This document shows, one piece after another, positions 20,990 to 30,773 of a DNA stretch of 52,803 nt (positions within the stretch are counted from its first letter, which is position 1; each line of letters begins with the position of its first letter). Source of the DNA: Bremia lactucae (taxonomy: Eukaryota; Oomycota; Peronosporomycetes; Peronosporales; Peronosporaceae); the NCBI RefSeq assembly GCF_004359215.1, contig NC_090617.1, positions 3,382,110-3,434,912 of the forward strand, read 5' to 3'. The position numbers and the translations under genes are program-made. Below the pieces are notes generated by a model. It worked only from the letters and a program-made list of their open reading frames with translations, did not search any database and was not told the DNA's origin.

Positions 20990-21960
20990 TACCGAAAGGT
21001 ACTGAACGTAATTTTGGACCGTATGCCAAAAGGGGCAACGGTCGCGGGTCCGACATTGTTGCGAAATCGCAACAGCGAGGCGGATCGCCAAAAAAACGGT
21101 CGAGGTCAGTAGGGGGGCAACGCCCTACTGATCCAGCAACCTCAAGAGAATTTGCAAATCTCTTGACTTAAGTTGCTCCAGACACACAATCATTATGTGT
21201 CTCTGCATCTGGCGATGAGGTATCCCTCATCACCTTAAAGTTAAGAGTGACAAGTGATTCGTCACTTAGAGCCCCAGTGGACTGTAAGGGGGTGGAATAA
21301 CTTTATTCAACGCCAGTCGCTAGAAGGTCGTAGGCTCAAATATGTTGATTGCGACATCCTATCAACGAGGATGACGGTGCGTCTAGCGACAGGCGCATCG
21401 ATAACAGTGATGAAACGCGTAGAGAAATTTCACTACACGTTAAAAGATTGAAAGTATGATGATAATTCATCGTACTCAATTTGGATGACAAATTCGATGT
21501 CATCCTAGGTTTACCTTGGCTCAGAAAGTACGAGCCCAGAATCCGCTGGCAGCATCGATTCCGTAAAGATGCCTGCCACTTGTCTATGAGATGGCCATTT
21601 GATGAACAACTTGCAGCGTCCAAAAGCGTGTGAATGTATTACGAGGGAGTGCGATGGCCTCAATTGTAGTACGGTCGTTATTACGACTGCACAAGATTAC
21701 AGTGTGATTACTAATCACACTGTGGGGTCAGCTGCCGGTGGCTGTGCGAATGCACAGTCAGCGCCGAAGGTCCACCAATCGAATAAGTCGAGTGGATTGA
21801 GACATGAATGTTTGCCTAGCGGGCGACATTCAGGAAATATACCGATTGTCCAAGAGGGACAACACGATGATCCTATGTCGAATAGAAAGTCGATCATAGA
21901 GTCAGTCGATAGACGATGCGGGAGAAGCAGTGGTCCATTTTTACAGAATTTCATTGCCAA
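20990..21960 (+). pseudogene. pol: Gypsy protease and linker, degraded active site
   Basis: Colinear with 1-1040 (minus). The active-site stretch reads RAPVDCKGVE-stop instead of DCGVSNNF, so the catalytic Asp is followed by a lesion. Downstream blocks are preserved (LATGASITVMKRV near 21385, KFDVILGLPW near 21495). The linker keeps the hairpin-rich design. The frame ends at the deletion junction near 21930-21970. Confidence 0.7.
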
Positions 21961-21969
21961 TGCTTTGGA

Positions 21970-22730
21970 CCGATAGAAACGGAATGCTGAAAAAAATAAA
22001 AGAGCAAACATTGTTCCATTTAATGCTAACGATCTAGACTCCTGTCTACGGCACATCAACCAAAACATGTAGTGACGAATGTGGCAGTAATAAATTACTG
22101 CCCAGGTATATCGGCCCGTTTCGTATACTGCACCGCAAACGCAATGCGTACACGATCGAGCTATCTTGTAAGAATCGTGTGCATTGTTGGTTTTGCGTCG
22201 GACGTATCCACCCGAACCATCAGTACGGGGCTTCGTCCGGTTCCAAATCAAACCAGCACGGCATAAGGAAAGACTGATGGCCCCGGGATGAAAACTTGTT
22301 CTCACGAACCAGACGTTTAAAAACATCCTTTCAGGATGAAATCTCTTGACGAGATGCCACCAGCTTGTCTCGAAGGGACTGATGTGTCCGTTATTTTGCC
22401 AGTTGACCGACCGCAACTTGCGCAAGGTTTTGCAACTTTTCACGACAAACATTGGCTACTGTCGTCGCTGACTCGCGACGACGGGAAAGTTCTAGATTAA
22501 CGCCTCCGCAAATACCGGAGGACGTGATCCAAATCATGGTGATGACTCGGGCTCGACGAATTAGGCAAACCACATCATTTGACGGATTCGAGTGGTGAGA
22601 ATCGTTTTCCAGTCGAACTCTTCTCTAACCGCCGCAAAGTGAAGGGGATTCAAACGAGTTACATCATTCGTTGGCGAGGATACCACCCTCGGACGATAGT
22701 TAAGAACCTCGTTCCCATCTAATGATGGAT
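21970..22730 (+). pseudogene. integrase C-terminus and chromodomain-like block (family B)
   Basis: Sequence from about 21970 parallels 34260-34571 (DRQKLNADKHGRANVHSF type, then GPFRVLHRRGNAY and RPYHQY blocks). At about 22640-22715 a chromodomain-like stretch reads SYIIRWRGYHP, matching FSWRGYPPSHDSWEP at 34990-35035. Frames are interrupted. It would be the chromatin-targeting tail of integrase. Confidence 0.6.
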
Positions 22731-23836
22731 GTCCCCAGTCTTGTTTGACAATGCGACGAGGCATATCCTCTTCCTCAGAGGAGAACGAGCTCATCCCGCG
22801 CTCGTGAACTGGTTGGCGGTTCTTACTTAATTACTTCCCGCATATAACGTTCAATAGTGAGGGCTTTTAACAGGGTATGCATCCTTAAAGGTATGGCCTG
22901 CATCCTTAAAGCAGAAGGGACATGGGTCCCCGCTCGAAAGGCCAGATATCCCTGCGTCTCTGGACAACAGGTGCAACTTATATAGCGTGCACCGGCTACG
23001 ATCCGTTTTTCGAACCGGTCACGTAAAGCATCCAATTTGTCAAGCCAGGCCTTACGGCCTATGCTTTGTACATTCTGTACAATGCTTACCAAGCTTGTAA
23101 CAAAGAAATGAAACCTTTTGCCTGCTTGTATATGTACCATCGATACCGGAAATTGCATCGATGGTGAATTCTATTTTTTCCTCACCAGACTTGTGAAGGC
23201 TGTACTAGTCGAATAACAGAACTTTGTAGCGATCGATGATGGTCATACGAAGCCAATGAGTTATGTAGTTCGAAGAGAGCAACCAAAATTTCTTATCGGA
23301 AGCGAACCGCAAGGTATTGCGGCCGGTTCATGATAACACGCTTACATTACTCCTGGATCGATCTTTAGGATCACTCCGTCCCTGTTGATGCATACTATCA
23401 CCACCAGTAGCAGGCTTAACGAAGCGACTTTTAGGTCACTTTGTTCCTGACGATGCATTCTGACATTACCAGAGCTTTCATCATCCATGGAGTCATCACA
23501 AGATGACTCCACATCAACAGGGTCTGACGAGCAGTCAAACAACATAATCACCTCTTTAATTGTCACGAAGGAGCCCGTGGGTTTGACGGAATCGGGCCCG
23601 GGCGAATCGGACGCCTTAACAATTACCACCGAGTCGGACGATGACGCCGACTTGTTCCAGTCACCTCTAATTGGAGCAGGAGATGACGAACTCCACACAG
23701 TAGACGCATTAGTTTCTACTAAAACATTTGCGTCACTAGCAGCTACCCTGAACCGTGCAGCTGCTAGCTTGCGATTTCAAAGGCTACACGCACGGATTTT
23801 GCTACCATGCGCAATTCGAAAATTAAGATTGAAATA
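22391..23836 (-). pseudogene. antisense gene between pol and 3' LTR, family B
   Basis: Minus-strand segments in the same position as those of families A and C. N-terminal acidic/Ser-rich part about 23836-23342 (SSSSPAPIRGDWNKSASSSD, then CDDSMDDESSG). Middle part 23158-22823, ATG-started, with VQNVQSIGRKAWLDKLDALR aligning to IRNVKDIGREAWLQKLNA of family A. C-terminal Gln/Leu/Arg-rich coiled-coil-like part about 22500-22391 (REKLQNLAQVAVGQLAK). Stops separate the segments. Function unknown. The similarity to family A is at protein level over clearly diverged DNA, which supports past coding. Confidence 0.5.
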
Positions 23837-23922
23837 AAATAATACCAATAAAAGCTAGTTTATAGAGCGAAACATAACATTACTATCTGTCACACTATAT
23901 CAGTCACTATAGTGACTGTTGT

Positions 23923-23936
23923 TTTTGAGGGGGTTA
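23923..23936 (+). other. polypurine tract before LTR-B
   Basis: TTTTTGAGGGGGTTA lies immediately upstream of TGTAACGGG at 23937, marking a plus-strand 3' LTR. Confidence 0.55.
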
Positions 23937-24436
23937 TGTAACGGGTTGCCCGATTCATAAATATCATTTCCTACAAGAGAAATAATAAATATAATATCTT
24001 ATAAAAGGAATAATAAATATAGAAGTACAAAATTATTATCGTTTATTCATTTTGACTTGATAGTTCCACTATTACAAATTTGGTAATATTGAGGCAACAA
24101 GACGATAATTCAGTTGGTTGGTTGATCTAAGTTTAAATCGACTGCGCCAATCATTGCAAGAAACGATTAGGCGGCGCGTAAGGAGGCGCATTGCATAGTT
24201 AGTAATTAATAATCTAAAGCCAGTACATAGAAGATCGTTACGGTACAACGTAATATAATTATACAAATTTTCGTTCTCCCTATACTAAAGCCTTAGTAGT
24301 AACCCTTAGTAGCTAATAATTGTTAGCTACATATAGCCTTTCTCTGCACGTCGTGTACGTGAAGCAATCGAGGCACCCCACCTTCACTGATATCAGTAGT
24401 ACTGTTGTCAGTACGAGTTAAAGGTGCCCCGTTACA
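23937..24436 (+). repeat. 3' LTR, family B
   Basis: 500 bp, TGTAACGGGTTGCCCG to GGTGCCCCGTTACA. Inverted partial copy at 26137-26597; short piece at 29245-29370. Confidence 0.8.
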
Positions 24437-26100
24437 TATTCCCTCAACGTCTTGGGGGCTTATTCCTAAAGTTTAATTTTGGGAGTATCTTCCTCCACTG
24501 CCTCGAGCTGTGGTTGCGCAAACATACTAAGATCCTCTACGGTCGACTCTCCAGTCGGTCAAGGACTTTCGCACTGTCTCTTATAGACAGGCTTTACAAA
24601 TTTTCTCGGAAGTTGCTTTCAAAGCAAGCATCCTTGTGTCGCACCACTCAACCTTTTCGATTGGTCGAACGTCGACGCTGCATGTTTTTCGTGTACAGCC
24701 GTCGGTAACTATGTCCACGTCACAATGGTCGACCTTCGACGCTGCCTGTGCTTGACCACAGCCATTGGAATCTAACTCCACAGTGTTTTGGGTTGTATTT
24801 CTGAAGTCGTATGCAGTCGTGCTAACAACCAAACCGCAAGTAAGGCCATCGCACTCATTTGTAGAAAATCCACACGCTTGTGGTCGCTTTAAGATGTTTA
24901 TCGGGTGGCCATCTGATAAAAAGAGACAGGCATCGTAACGGATCGATGCTGCTAGCTAATGCACGGCCCGTACTTTATGGGCCATCATAATCGAAGGATG
25001 ACATCAAATTTGGCATCAAAATCTTGTACGATGAAATCATCACCGTAATGTTTACCGTTTACCGTGTATTGGATACCAACGATACGTCTCTTAACGTTAC
25101 AGATGGGCCTGTTGCTAGGCGCACTGTAATCCTCGGTAGAGGTATATCGGACTTAATGAATTTGATCCTGCGATCTTATACTGATTGGCGTCGAATGAAA
25201 TTGTTTGACGCCCCACAATCAACGAGGGACTTTAGTGGCAACTTATTGGCCACTATTGTTTTCAAGCTGATGAGGTTAACGTCATCACCTGGGGCCAACA
25301 CACACAATATTGCATAAGAGGAGCAACTTTTGTCAGAAGATTTGCAAATTCTTTTGACGTTGCTGGATCAGGGCGCTCCAAACATACTGACCCGACCGTT
25401 TTTTGACGATCCGTCTCGCCGTTCCGATTTCGCAACAGCGCCAGAATCGCTTACTCTGCAGTTCCTAGCGGGAGGTCGATCGTTTCGCTCAGCGTTTTTT
25501 TGGCACTGGGCGCGGGCACTACACTCATAGGCTTACTGGCCCGTCTTTTGACAACGATTCTATTTTTGCAATCGTTTGTGACTTGAAGGGCGAGATTTCT
25601 CGCTCTCTACATACGAGAGGCCCATAGGTTCTGGACCTCCGTTTTCTTGTCGTCTCGGAGAACGATAAGCTCTTAAGTGGACAAATACCTGTTTCGGGCT
25701 GAGTTCCTCCTACATCACTTGGTCTAGCGTCTCTAATCCGAACAGGTGTAAGCTTCGGGCGGACGCGAATGCGTCGGCCTGCTAGCAGCATGAAAATGCC
25801 GCAGTCTCTATAGTTATAGCTGATGAGCACCCTGTTCTGTCAACACCTCCGCGTGTTTAGAGCCTTGCGGACGAAGCAAATTTCCATTTTATTGGCGCTC
25901 CGTCGAATTCTTGTCGTATAAACTCGGCTATAGCCGAATGTTGCTCTCCTTTGGAGAGCGAGTAACGGCTGGCCTGCCTTCTGCCGAGATCATACGTTCG
26001 ACTGCTCTCCATTCAAGGTCACTCAAACGAGTGAACGTTTCACACATTGCGTGGAAGCCTTCTGGAGGTTCCTTATTTTGGATGGAACGTTGAACGGACT
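24437..26100 (-). pseudogene. Gypsy gag-protease-linker, family B
   Basis: Minus-strand frames: gag C-terminus around 25525-25830 with RTYGPLVCREREISPFKSQT, corresponding to the pre-knuckle region of family A. Protease and flap region about 25400-24960, with the frame for RRLRIKFIKSDIPLPRITVR near 25150. Linker 24832-24581. The active site is not readable. The DNA is clearly diverged from family A but colinear. Non-functional. Confidence 0.55.
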
Positions 26101-26136
26101 GCGACGTGCTACTTACGCTGGTAATAGTGAATATGA

Positions 26137-26597
26137 GGTGCCTCGATTGCTTTAGGTAGACTAACGTACAAAGGAAGGTAACAAGTAGCTAAGAAGTTTT
26201 AGCTACTAGAGGGCGGTACTAAGGCTTTAGTACAGAGAAAAAAGTAAAGCTGCATTAATATATTAAGTGCCTACGCAATCGTCTTCTAGCTTCTGACGTT
26301 AATAAATAAACAAGTAGCTATGTATAGCGCGTCCTCGCGCACCGCCCAATTGTGTCTTACAACGGTTGGTGGGGTTTATTTAAACTGAAATCGATAATTA
26401 ACAGAACCATTGTCGTGTTGCCTCGATATACCAATTCTTTTTGATAATATTGAGGCAACAAGACAATGCATCTGATAATGTTCGATTTAAGTTTTAATAA
26501 ACCCCGCCAATTTTGACTTAATAGTTTTAATATTTCCAAATTTGGTAATATTATAACTTTAGAGTCAAAATTATAAAAGGATAATAATTTTGTACGT
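26137..26597 (-). repeat. 5' LTR, family B, rearranged
   Basis: Shares GGTGCCTCGATTGCTT, TTTTAGCTACTA, AAGGCTTTAGTA and ATAATAATTTTGTAC with the LTR at 23937-24436 in reverse complement. It contains extra fold-back sequence (26368-26571). Confidence 0.65.
26368..26571. repeat. two adjacent long inverted repeats
   Basis: First: arms about 26368-26428 and 26447-26508 (GGGGTTTATT...GTTGCCTCGATAT against AATATTGAGGCAAC...AATAAACCCC), about 62 bp each, spacer under 20 bp. Second: near-palindrome 26510-26571 (ATTTTGACT...AGTCAAAAT around CCAAATTTGG). LTR-B at 23937 has only one arm of the first. Confidence 0.7.
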
Positions 26598-27070
26598 CTG
26601 CCATTAAGTTGTGGATTGATAGACTTACATCGTTTACTCCGAAAAAAAACAGAGTAGTTAAAGATTGAGAAAGCTGAGCGCTTAACGATTCCGGAGGCGG
26701 CATGCTGGTCGTTCTTAAAATCGTCGGGTTCAGCGCACCAGGGGTCTCGCGCATATATTTCTGCAGCACAGCAGCCTCCTGGAGTTCATCGGCCGAGTAG
26801 ATATAAATGCCAGTCTCAAACCTTTCAATTGGGTAGCGTTGCACAAAAGCCAAGGACTTCAGCGGCGGCTCCCCGGGTGCTGGCAGGCAGAGCAAGCATT
26901 TTATTGTGTGGTGATGGTGTGGATGAGGACGGCTCAGGTAAAGATAAAGAAGACGTAAATGGCGCGGAAAAAGAAAATGTTAAAAGGGTGGTTTTATTGG
27001 TATGGAATGGAAACGCTGTATTAAGCGGAAAGTGGTCAGTACTAGCCCTAGCTAAAGGCTCAGCATGCAT
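26551..27070 (-). pseudogene. unrecognised possible coding remnant
   Basis: Minus-strand ATG at 27070 opens an 81-residue Pro/Ser/Thr-rich frame. A second frame, from about 26895, continues with a protein-like stretch (SLAFVQRYPIERFETGIYIY, then a LQKYMRETPGAL block) to a stop at 26551. A one-base shift near 26890 would join them. I recognise no family, and the 3' end runs into LTR-B. It could be a gene truncated by the retroelement, or chance. Confidence 0.25.
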
Positions 27071-27134
27071 CGACTCTTAGGCATTTTAACTCGGCTGGTC
27101 TTGTCGTCGGTACTCCAGCAAGACATGTAAGAAA

Positions 27135-27698
27135 TTATAATGTTTTTTCGAGTCGCGTTTTTAATCCAATCAAAGCATTTAGGTCCTCTCGGCTTATCCC
27201 GTCCAAGTGCAAATTTTGGCCTAATTTTTGTTTAGACCACCGATTTACTAAGAAATTGTAAAATCTCAGCGCGTGGGGTTTCTGCAACCAATTTGGCGAA
27301 AATACATACTCCAAAGCTTCTCTTTTATTCTTTGTAAGAGCATTGAGGAATGCGTACATGCGATGATCCAAGTCGTCATTCCCTGAGTAATTGTTCTTTG
27401 AAAAGTTTTCGGCGAATTCTTCAAAGTTCTTCGGCAAAATGCCTTTCGTTTTCGCCGATGCCAACGACTTTTCCGCAATTTGCCGGACGGCAATACTTGG
27501 AGAGCTGTTCCTTTCATCGTTCTGCCCGTCGACAAGAGCGTTTGGCACCTCTCTTAATCGTCGACAGAAGACACCGGCGACAGCGTTTGGTGCTGTTGTT
27601 GCCGCCATGACAATTGTCACGCCCGCCAGCAGAGCCAAAAATAGCAGTAATATACGCCTGTGCTGAGTTATTACAAGCTCGGATGGTACAGGCATCAT
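27135..27698 (-). CDS. RxLR-type secreted effector candidate 2
   Basis: 187-residue protein. A strongly hydrophobic signal peptide (residues 14-33, ILLLFLALLAGVTIVMAA) is followed by RRLR at residues 46-49 and a weak EER-like DER at 61-63. The region 70-187 is charged, probably helical, with aromatic pairs (RMYAFLNAL, NWLQKP, LRFYNFLVNRW) reminiscent of the helical C-terminal repeats of RxLR effectors; I do not assign a WY fold. Two consecutive ATGs begin the frame; the first is used. Single exon, ending near the LTR-B remnant. Expected to be secreted and to act in host cells; the target is unknown. Confidence 0.82.
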   Translation of the reverse strand: MMPVPSELVITQHRRILLLFLALLAGVTIVMAATTAPNAVAGVFCRRLREVPNALVDGQNDERNSSPSIAVRQIAEKSLASAKTKGILPKNFEEFAENFSKNNYSGNDDLDHRMYAFLNALTKNKREALEYVFSPNWLQKPHALRFYNFLVNRWSKQKLGQNLHLDGISREDLNALIGLKTRLEKTL

Positions 27699-29244
27699 TG
27701 CACGCCAGCAGAAAATTTACTTTTGAGTAATCGACAGCCAAGGCGTACAACAAATAGACTCGCCAATAGAAAACAAGAATAGTTTGAAGTAGTTTCTTTT
27801 TTTTCGACATTAAATTTTCAATACTTCAGTAAAGTCGCGCCAATTCTTTAGTCAGTGAAACATGAGACAATATGTGTATCCGGTCTCGTTCGCCTATCGC
27901 ACGATAGCAGCCCGTTCATTAAGCGAAGAAATATGAGACAAAAGGTGCAATTCGACTTCTTCGCCTATTTATTCTTGCAGGGTGATACCTCGCACAACCA
28001 GACGTCTGCGATCACTGCCACGCATTAAACGAAACATCATATTGTCGCATACGGTTTGCATGATCCGCTTGTCGTTGCTGCACGGGATCGAGATCACGGA
28101 ATTCCCATCTATCATGATACTTATACCGTAACAAGCGATTAACCCAATTCAGTGATGTAAATATTAAACTATGAAACCATCCCGACCCTGTGTCCTAATT
28201 ATCCAGTAATTACTACAACATCCAAAGTTCATTAGTGTCATCTCCGTATTGTCGCTACAAATGGAAGCAAAATGTTTGCTACGTGTAATCCCGTTTAATC
28301 TGCATAAAGCAGTTCCAGCTGTCGTCATCTTAGAATGCTTAGTGCTAGCAGAAGAGACTTCAAAATAAGGATCTCAATTATTTTTAGCCATCTGGTGGAA
28401 GGCTCTTTAGCTTTGTAATATCCCGCTTGATTTAGGCTCATTCGGCGATGCAATTTTTGACTAATGTCTCAACAAACTGGCTGAAGCATCTAATGCTGAC
28501 TGATTAAATATTTACAGTCACATAAAATTCTGCTGTATAATCAAGTGGTAAAATCCGTGTTGAATCCATGAAAAGGAGCAAAAAAAACAGTCAGACTTAT
28601 TGCAGTTGCGTATGAGGATAAATTTAGAAAGGTCATTTTATCCCTTTCTAACTTACTGATCGACACCTCGTTTTGCGAGTCGTCATCGATTTCAAATTCA
28701 TTTCTTATCAAAATCGAAATTTGCGTCTAACAGCGACGCTATCTCGACTGACAGCCTTGTAGTAATTACAATGGCAAGTTTCCACCACGATAACAGACAA
28801 TTGTTTTAAGTGGTACCTAACTGCACGCCTGCGCCAACCACAGAATGCATACAGTAAAGTTTGCTCACATTTCGAAACATGTCACAACCAAAGTCACCCC
28901 TGACCGTCAATCTCAAGAGATAAATCGCAAAACGTTGGTGTGCAGAACAAGGACAATGGCTGCAGCAGAGCGCCGCTATCAATTCAATGCTGAAATGCTA
29001 GAAGTCGAAGGTTCCTTCAGGGGGTTTCAATATCTGGAAAAATAGGAATTGAAACGGAAAATATTAAGATATTTGAATCTTGAATTTTGATTCTTGTATA
29101 TTAACAAAAAGCGTGTGCGTAAAATAAAAAGGTGTCAATTTACGGAAGGCAATGTAAGTATAAGAATTGGCGTGAAGGGTGTGAATTTAAGAAAAAGGGT
29201 GTGAATATAGCGTTTGCCTTTTTTATTATAGTAAATACGTTTAG
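27699..29244. other. intergenic, no convincing gene
   Basis: 1.5 kb of AT-rich unique sequence upstream of effector 2. The only ATG frame of note (28845-29045, 66 codons, plus) shows no domain, signal peptide or neighbouring exons and is not annotated as a gene. Confidence 0.55.
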
Positions 29245-29370
29245 TGTAATGGGGCACCATTCACTAGTACTGATTAGTACTAGTTAATCTTACAGATTAC
29301 AGTCAAGGTGAGCTGCCTCGAAACTTCACGTACACAAAGGTATAGAGGAAGGTTCTATGAAGCTAAGGGT
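29245..29370 (-). repeat. LTR-B end fragment
   Basis: TGTAATGGGGCACC... and TGCCTCGAAACTTCACGTACAC resemble the reverse complement of the last 120 bp of LTR-B. Confidence 0.5.
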
Positions 29371-29386
29371 ATTTTGAAGTCGAGAA

Positions 29387-29499
29387 ATCTTAACGTGGCC
29401 ACGCTATACTTACGCACACACCCTAGCACAGCGAAGCGGTTAGACCGTCTTCTCTTGCGTGCAGTGAGGTAGTTGTGGTGGGCGCGTTAGCGTCCTCAC
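29387..29499 (-). repeat. LTR-D end fragment, truncated at CCTCAC
   Basis: GTGGCCACGCTATAC...AGTTGTGGTGGGCGCG...CCTCAC matches the reverse complement of the last part of LTR-D (29900-30030). It is followed by TGTAACGGG, the tip of a family-A/B LTR. Confidence 0.6.
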
Positions 29500-29523
29500 T
29501 GTAACGGGCTAAAGTTGTTCTAA

Positions 29524-30030
29524 TGTTACACAGTCCCCGTTAAGTACATTTGGTGTACTTAAGGAGATGGTCAATTGCTAAATAATAGTAATTAGACCCA
29601 ACACTCGGGTGTGGTGCACATTTGTGACCAACCCTTGTGGATGTGATGCACTTGGGTGCATTCACATTAGGAGGGATGACGCCCAGCGTCATCCGTAACG
29701 CGAGGTATCTATAAGATACGCTCGCAATACATATTAAATGATATCTATAGAGATAAGATTTTAATTGGAACAAAATTGGTATTTGTATTTAATTCTATTA
29801 AATAAATCAGTCTGAAAACTACTTCTTACTTGGTAAGTGCGCACGAGGAGACGGATTACTGCTCCTATGACGACACTTAACCAGAATACTTAGCATGTTG
29901 GGTGAGGTCGCTTGCGCGCCCACCACAACTGCCTCACTGCAAGCAAGAGAAGCAGGTTTAACCGCTTCCTCGCTGTGCTAGGGTGTGTGCCTTAGTAGAG
30001 CGTGGCCGCATTATGACGTGCCCGCCTACA
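29524..30030 (+). repeat. LTR, family D (5')
   Basis: 507 bp from TGTTACACAGTCCCCG to GCCCGCCTACA, followed by the primer-site motif TGGTAGCAC at 30033-30041, which fixes the orientation. The interior continues only 70 bp before the assembly gap. Confidence 0.65.
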
Positions 30031-30101
30031 CTTGGTAGCACTTGAAATCCTTCCCACAACCCGCATCTCTGCGTGTGTACGTGAGGATGAGCCTCAATAT
30101 T

Positions 30102-30347
30102 NNNNNNNNNNNNNNNNNNNNNNNNNNNNNNNNNNNNNNNNNNNNNNNNNNNNNNNNNNNNNNNNNNNNNNNNNNNNNNNNNNNNNNNNNNNNNNNNNNN
30201 NNNNNNNNNNNNNNNNNNNNNNNNNNNNNNNNNNNNNNNNNNNNNNNNNNNNNNNNNNNNNNNNNNNNNNNNNNNNNNNNNNNNNNNNNNNNNNNNNNNN
30301 NNNNNNNNNNNNNNNNNNNNNNNNNNNNNNNNNNNNNNNNNNNNNNN
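30102..30347. other. assembly gap (N)
   Basis: 246 unresolved bases separating the start of a family-D element from a minus-strand LTR-A. Confidence 1.
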
Positions 30348-30773
30348 TTCAGTACAAGTCCACTTCGCACTGCTTCAGTTGCGAGTGGTGCCCTACGTTA
30401 ATTGACGTACACTGTACGTGCAGAGGAAGACTTCTCTTAAGGTAATTAGCTTAAAAGGGTAAAATGAAAACTGTATTAAATATAATTAAGTGTCTCTTGT
30501 TCTATCTTTGTAAATGCTAACTTAATTATAATCTAATACTAAACATGTAAATGAATTCTTATCGCTATCTTATCTGTAACTCTCTCTTTGATTACTCCTA
30601 CAGCTGATTGGTCTACGGAATAAATAGGTATAAATGGTCAATACCTATTTATGGATAAGAATTCTGAATATTACTATATAAAGTAATATCCTTCAAATAT
30701 ATCTACCTTTTAGATAATATATTAATTAACAACCTTTAAGTGTTAATTTCGTGTAACGATACACCCCGTTACA
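30348..30773 (-). repeat. LTR, family A (minus), left end in gap
   Basis: Matches LTR 2164-2600 from about its base 30 to its CCCCGTTACA end. There is no purine tract beyond 30773, so it is a 5' or solo LTR. Confidence 0.8.

Larger units (their letters stand above)
19517..24436 (+). mobile_element. chimeric, internally deleted Gypsy element (A-left/B-right)
   Basis: Plus-strand order: LTR-A (19517-19937), primer site, leader palindrome, gag, protease-linker to about 21930, then directly the integrase C-terminal module (from about 21970), chromodomain-like block, antisense gene, purine tract, LTR-B (23937-24436). RT, RNase H and integrase core are missing. The left LTR matches family A and the right LTR is unrelated apart from the TGTAACGGG tip, so it is a recombinant or a fusion of two truncated elements. 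Confidence 0.7.
24437..26597 (-). mobile_element. inverted 5' half of a family-B Gypsy element
   Basis: On the minus strand, from the right: degraded LTR-B (26597-26137), gag, zinc-knuckle region, protease and linker, ending flush against the LTR-B of the neighbouring plus-strand element at 24436/24437. The two LTR-B copies are therefore in opposite orientation, so the halves converge. Either two truncated elements met here or a segment was inverted. Confidence 0.65.

Noticed and set aside
23487..23837. Plus-strand ATG frame of 116 acidic codons
   Set aside because: It lies opposite the antisense-gene segment of family B, which has counterparts in families A and C; the plus frame has no counterpart in other copies and no domain.
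28845..29045. 66-codon ATG frame in the intergenic region
   Set aside because: No recognisable domain, signal peptide, splice partners or conservation evidence; length compatible with chance in 1.5 kb.
30032..30445. Open frames across the N gap
   Set aside because: Apparent openness comes from unknown bases, not sequence.
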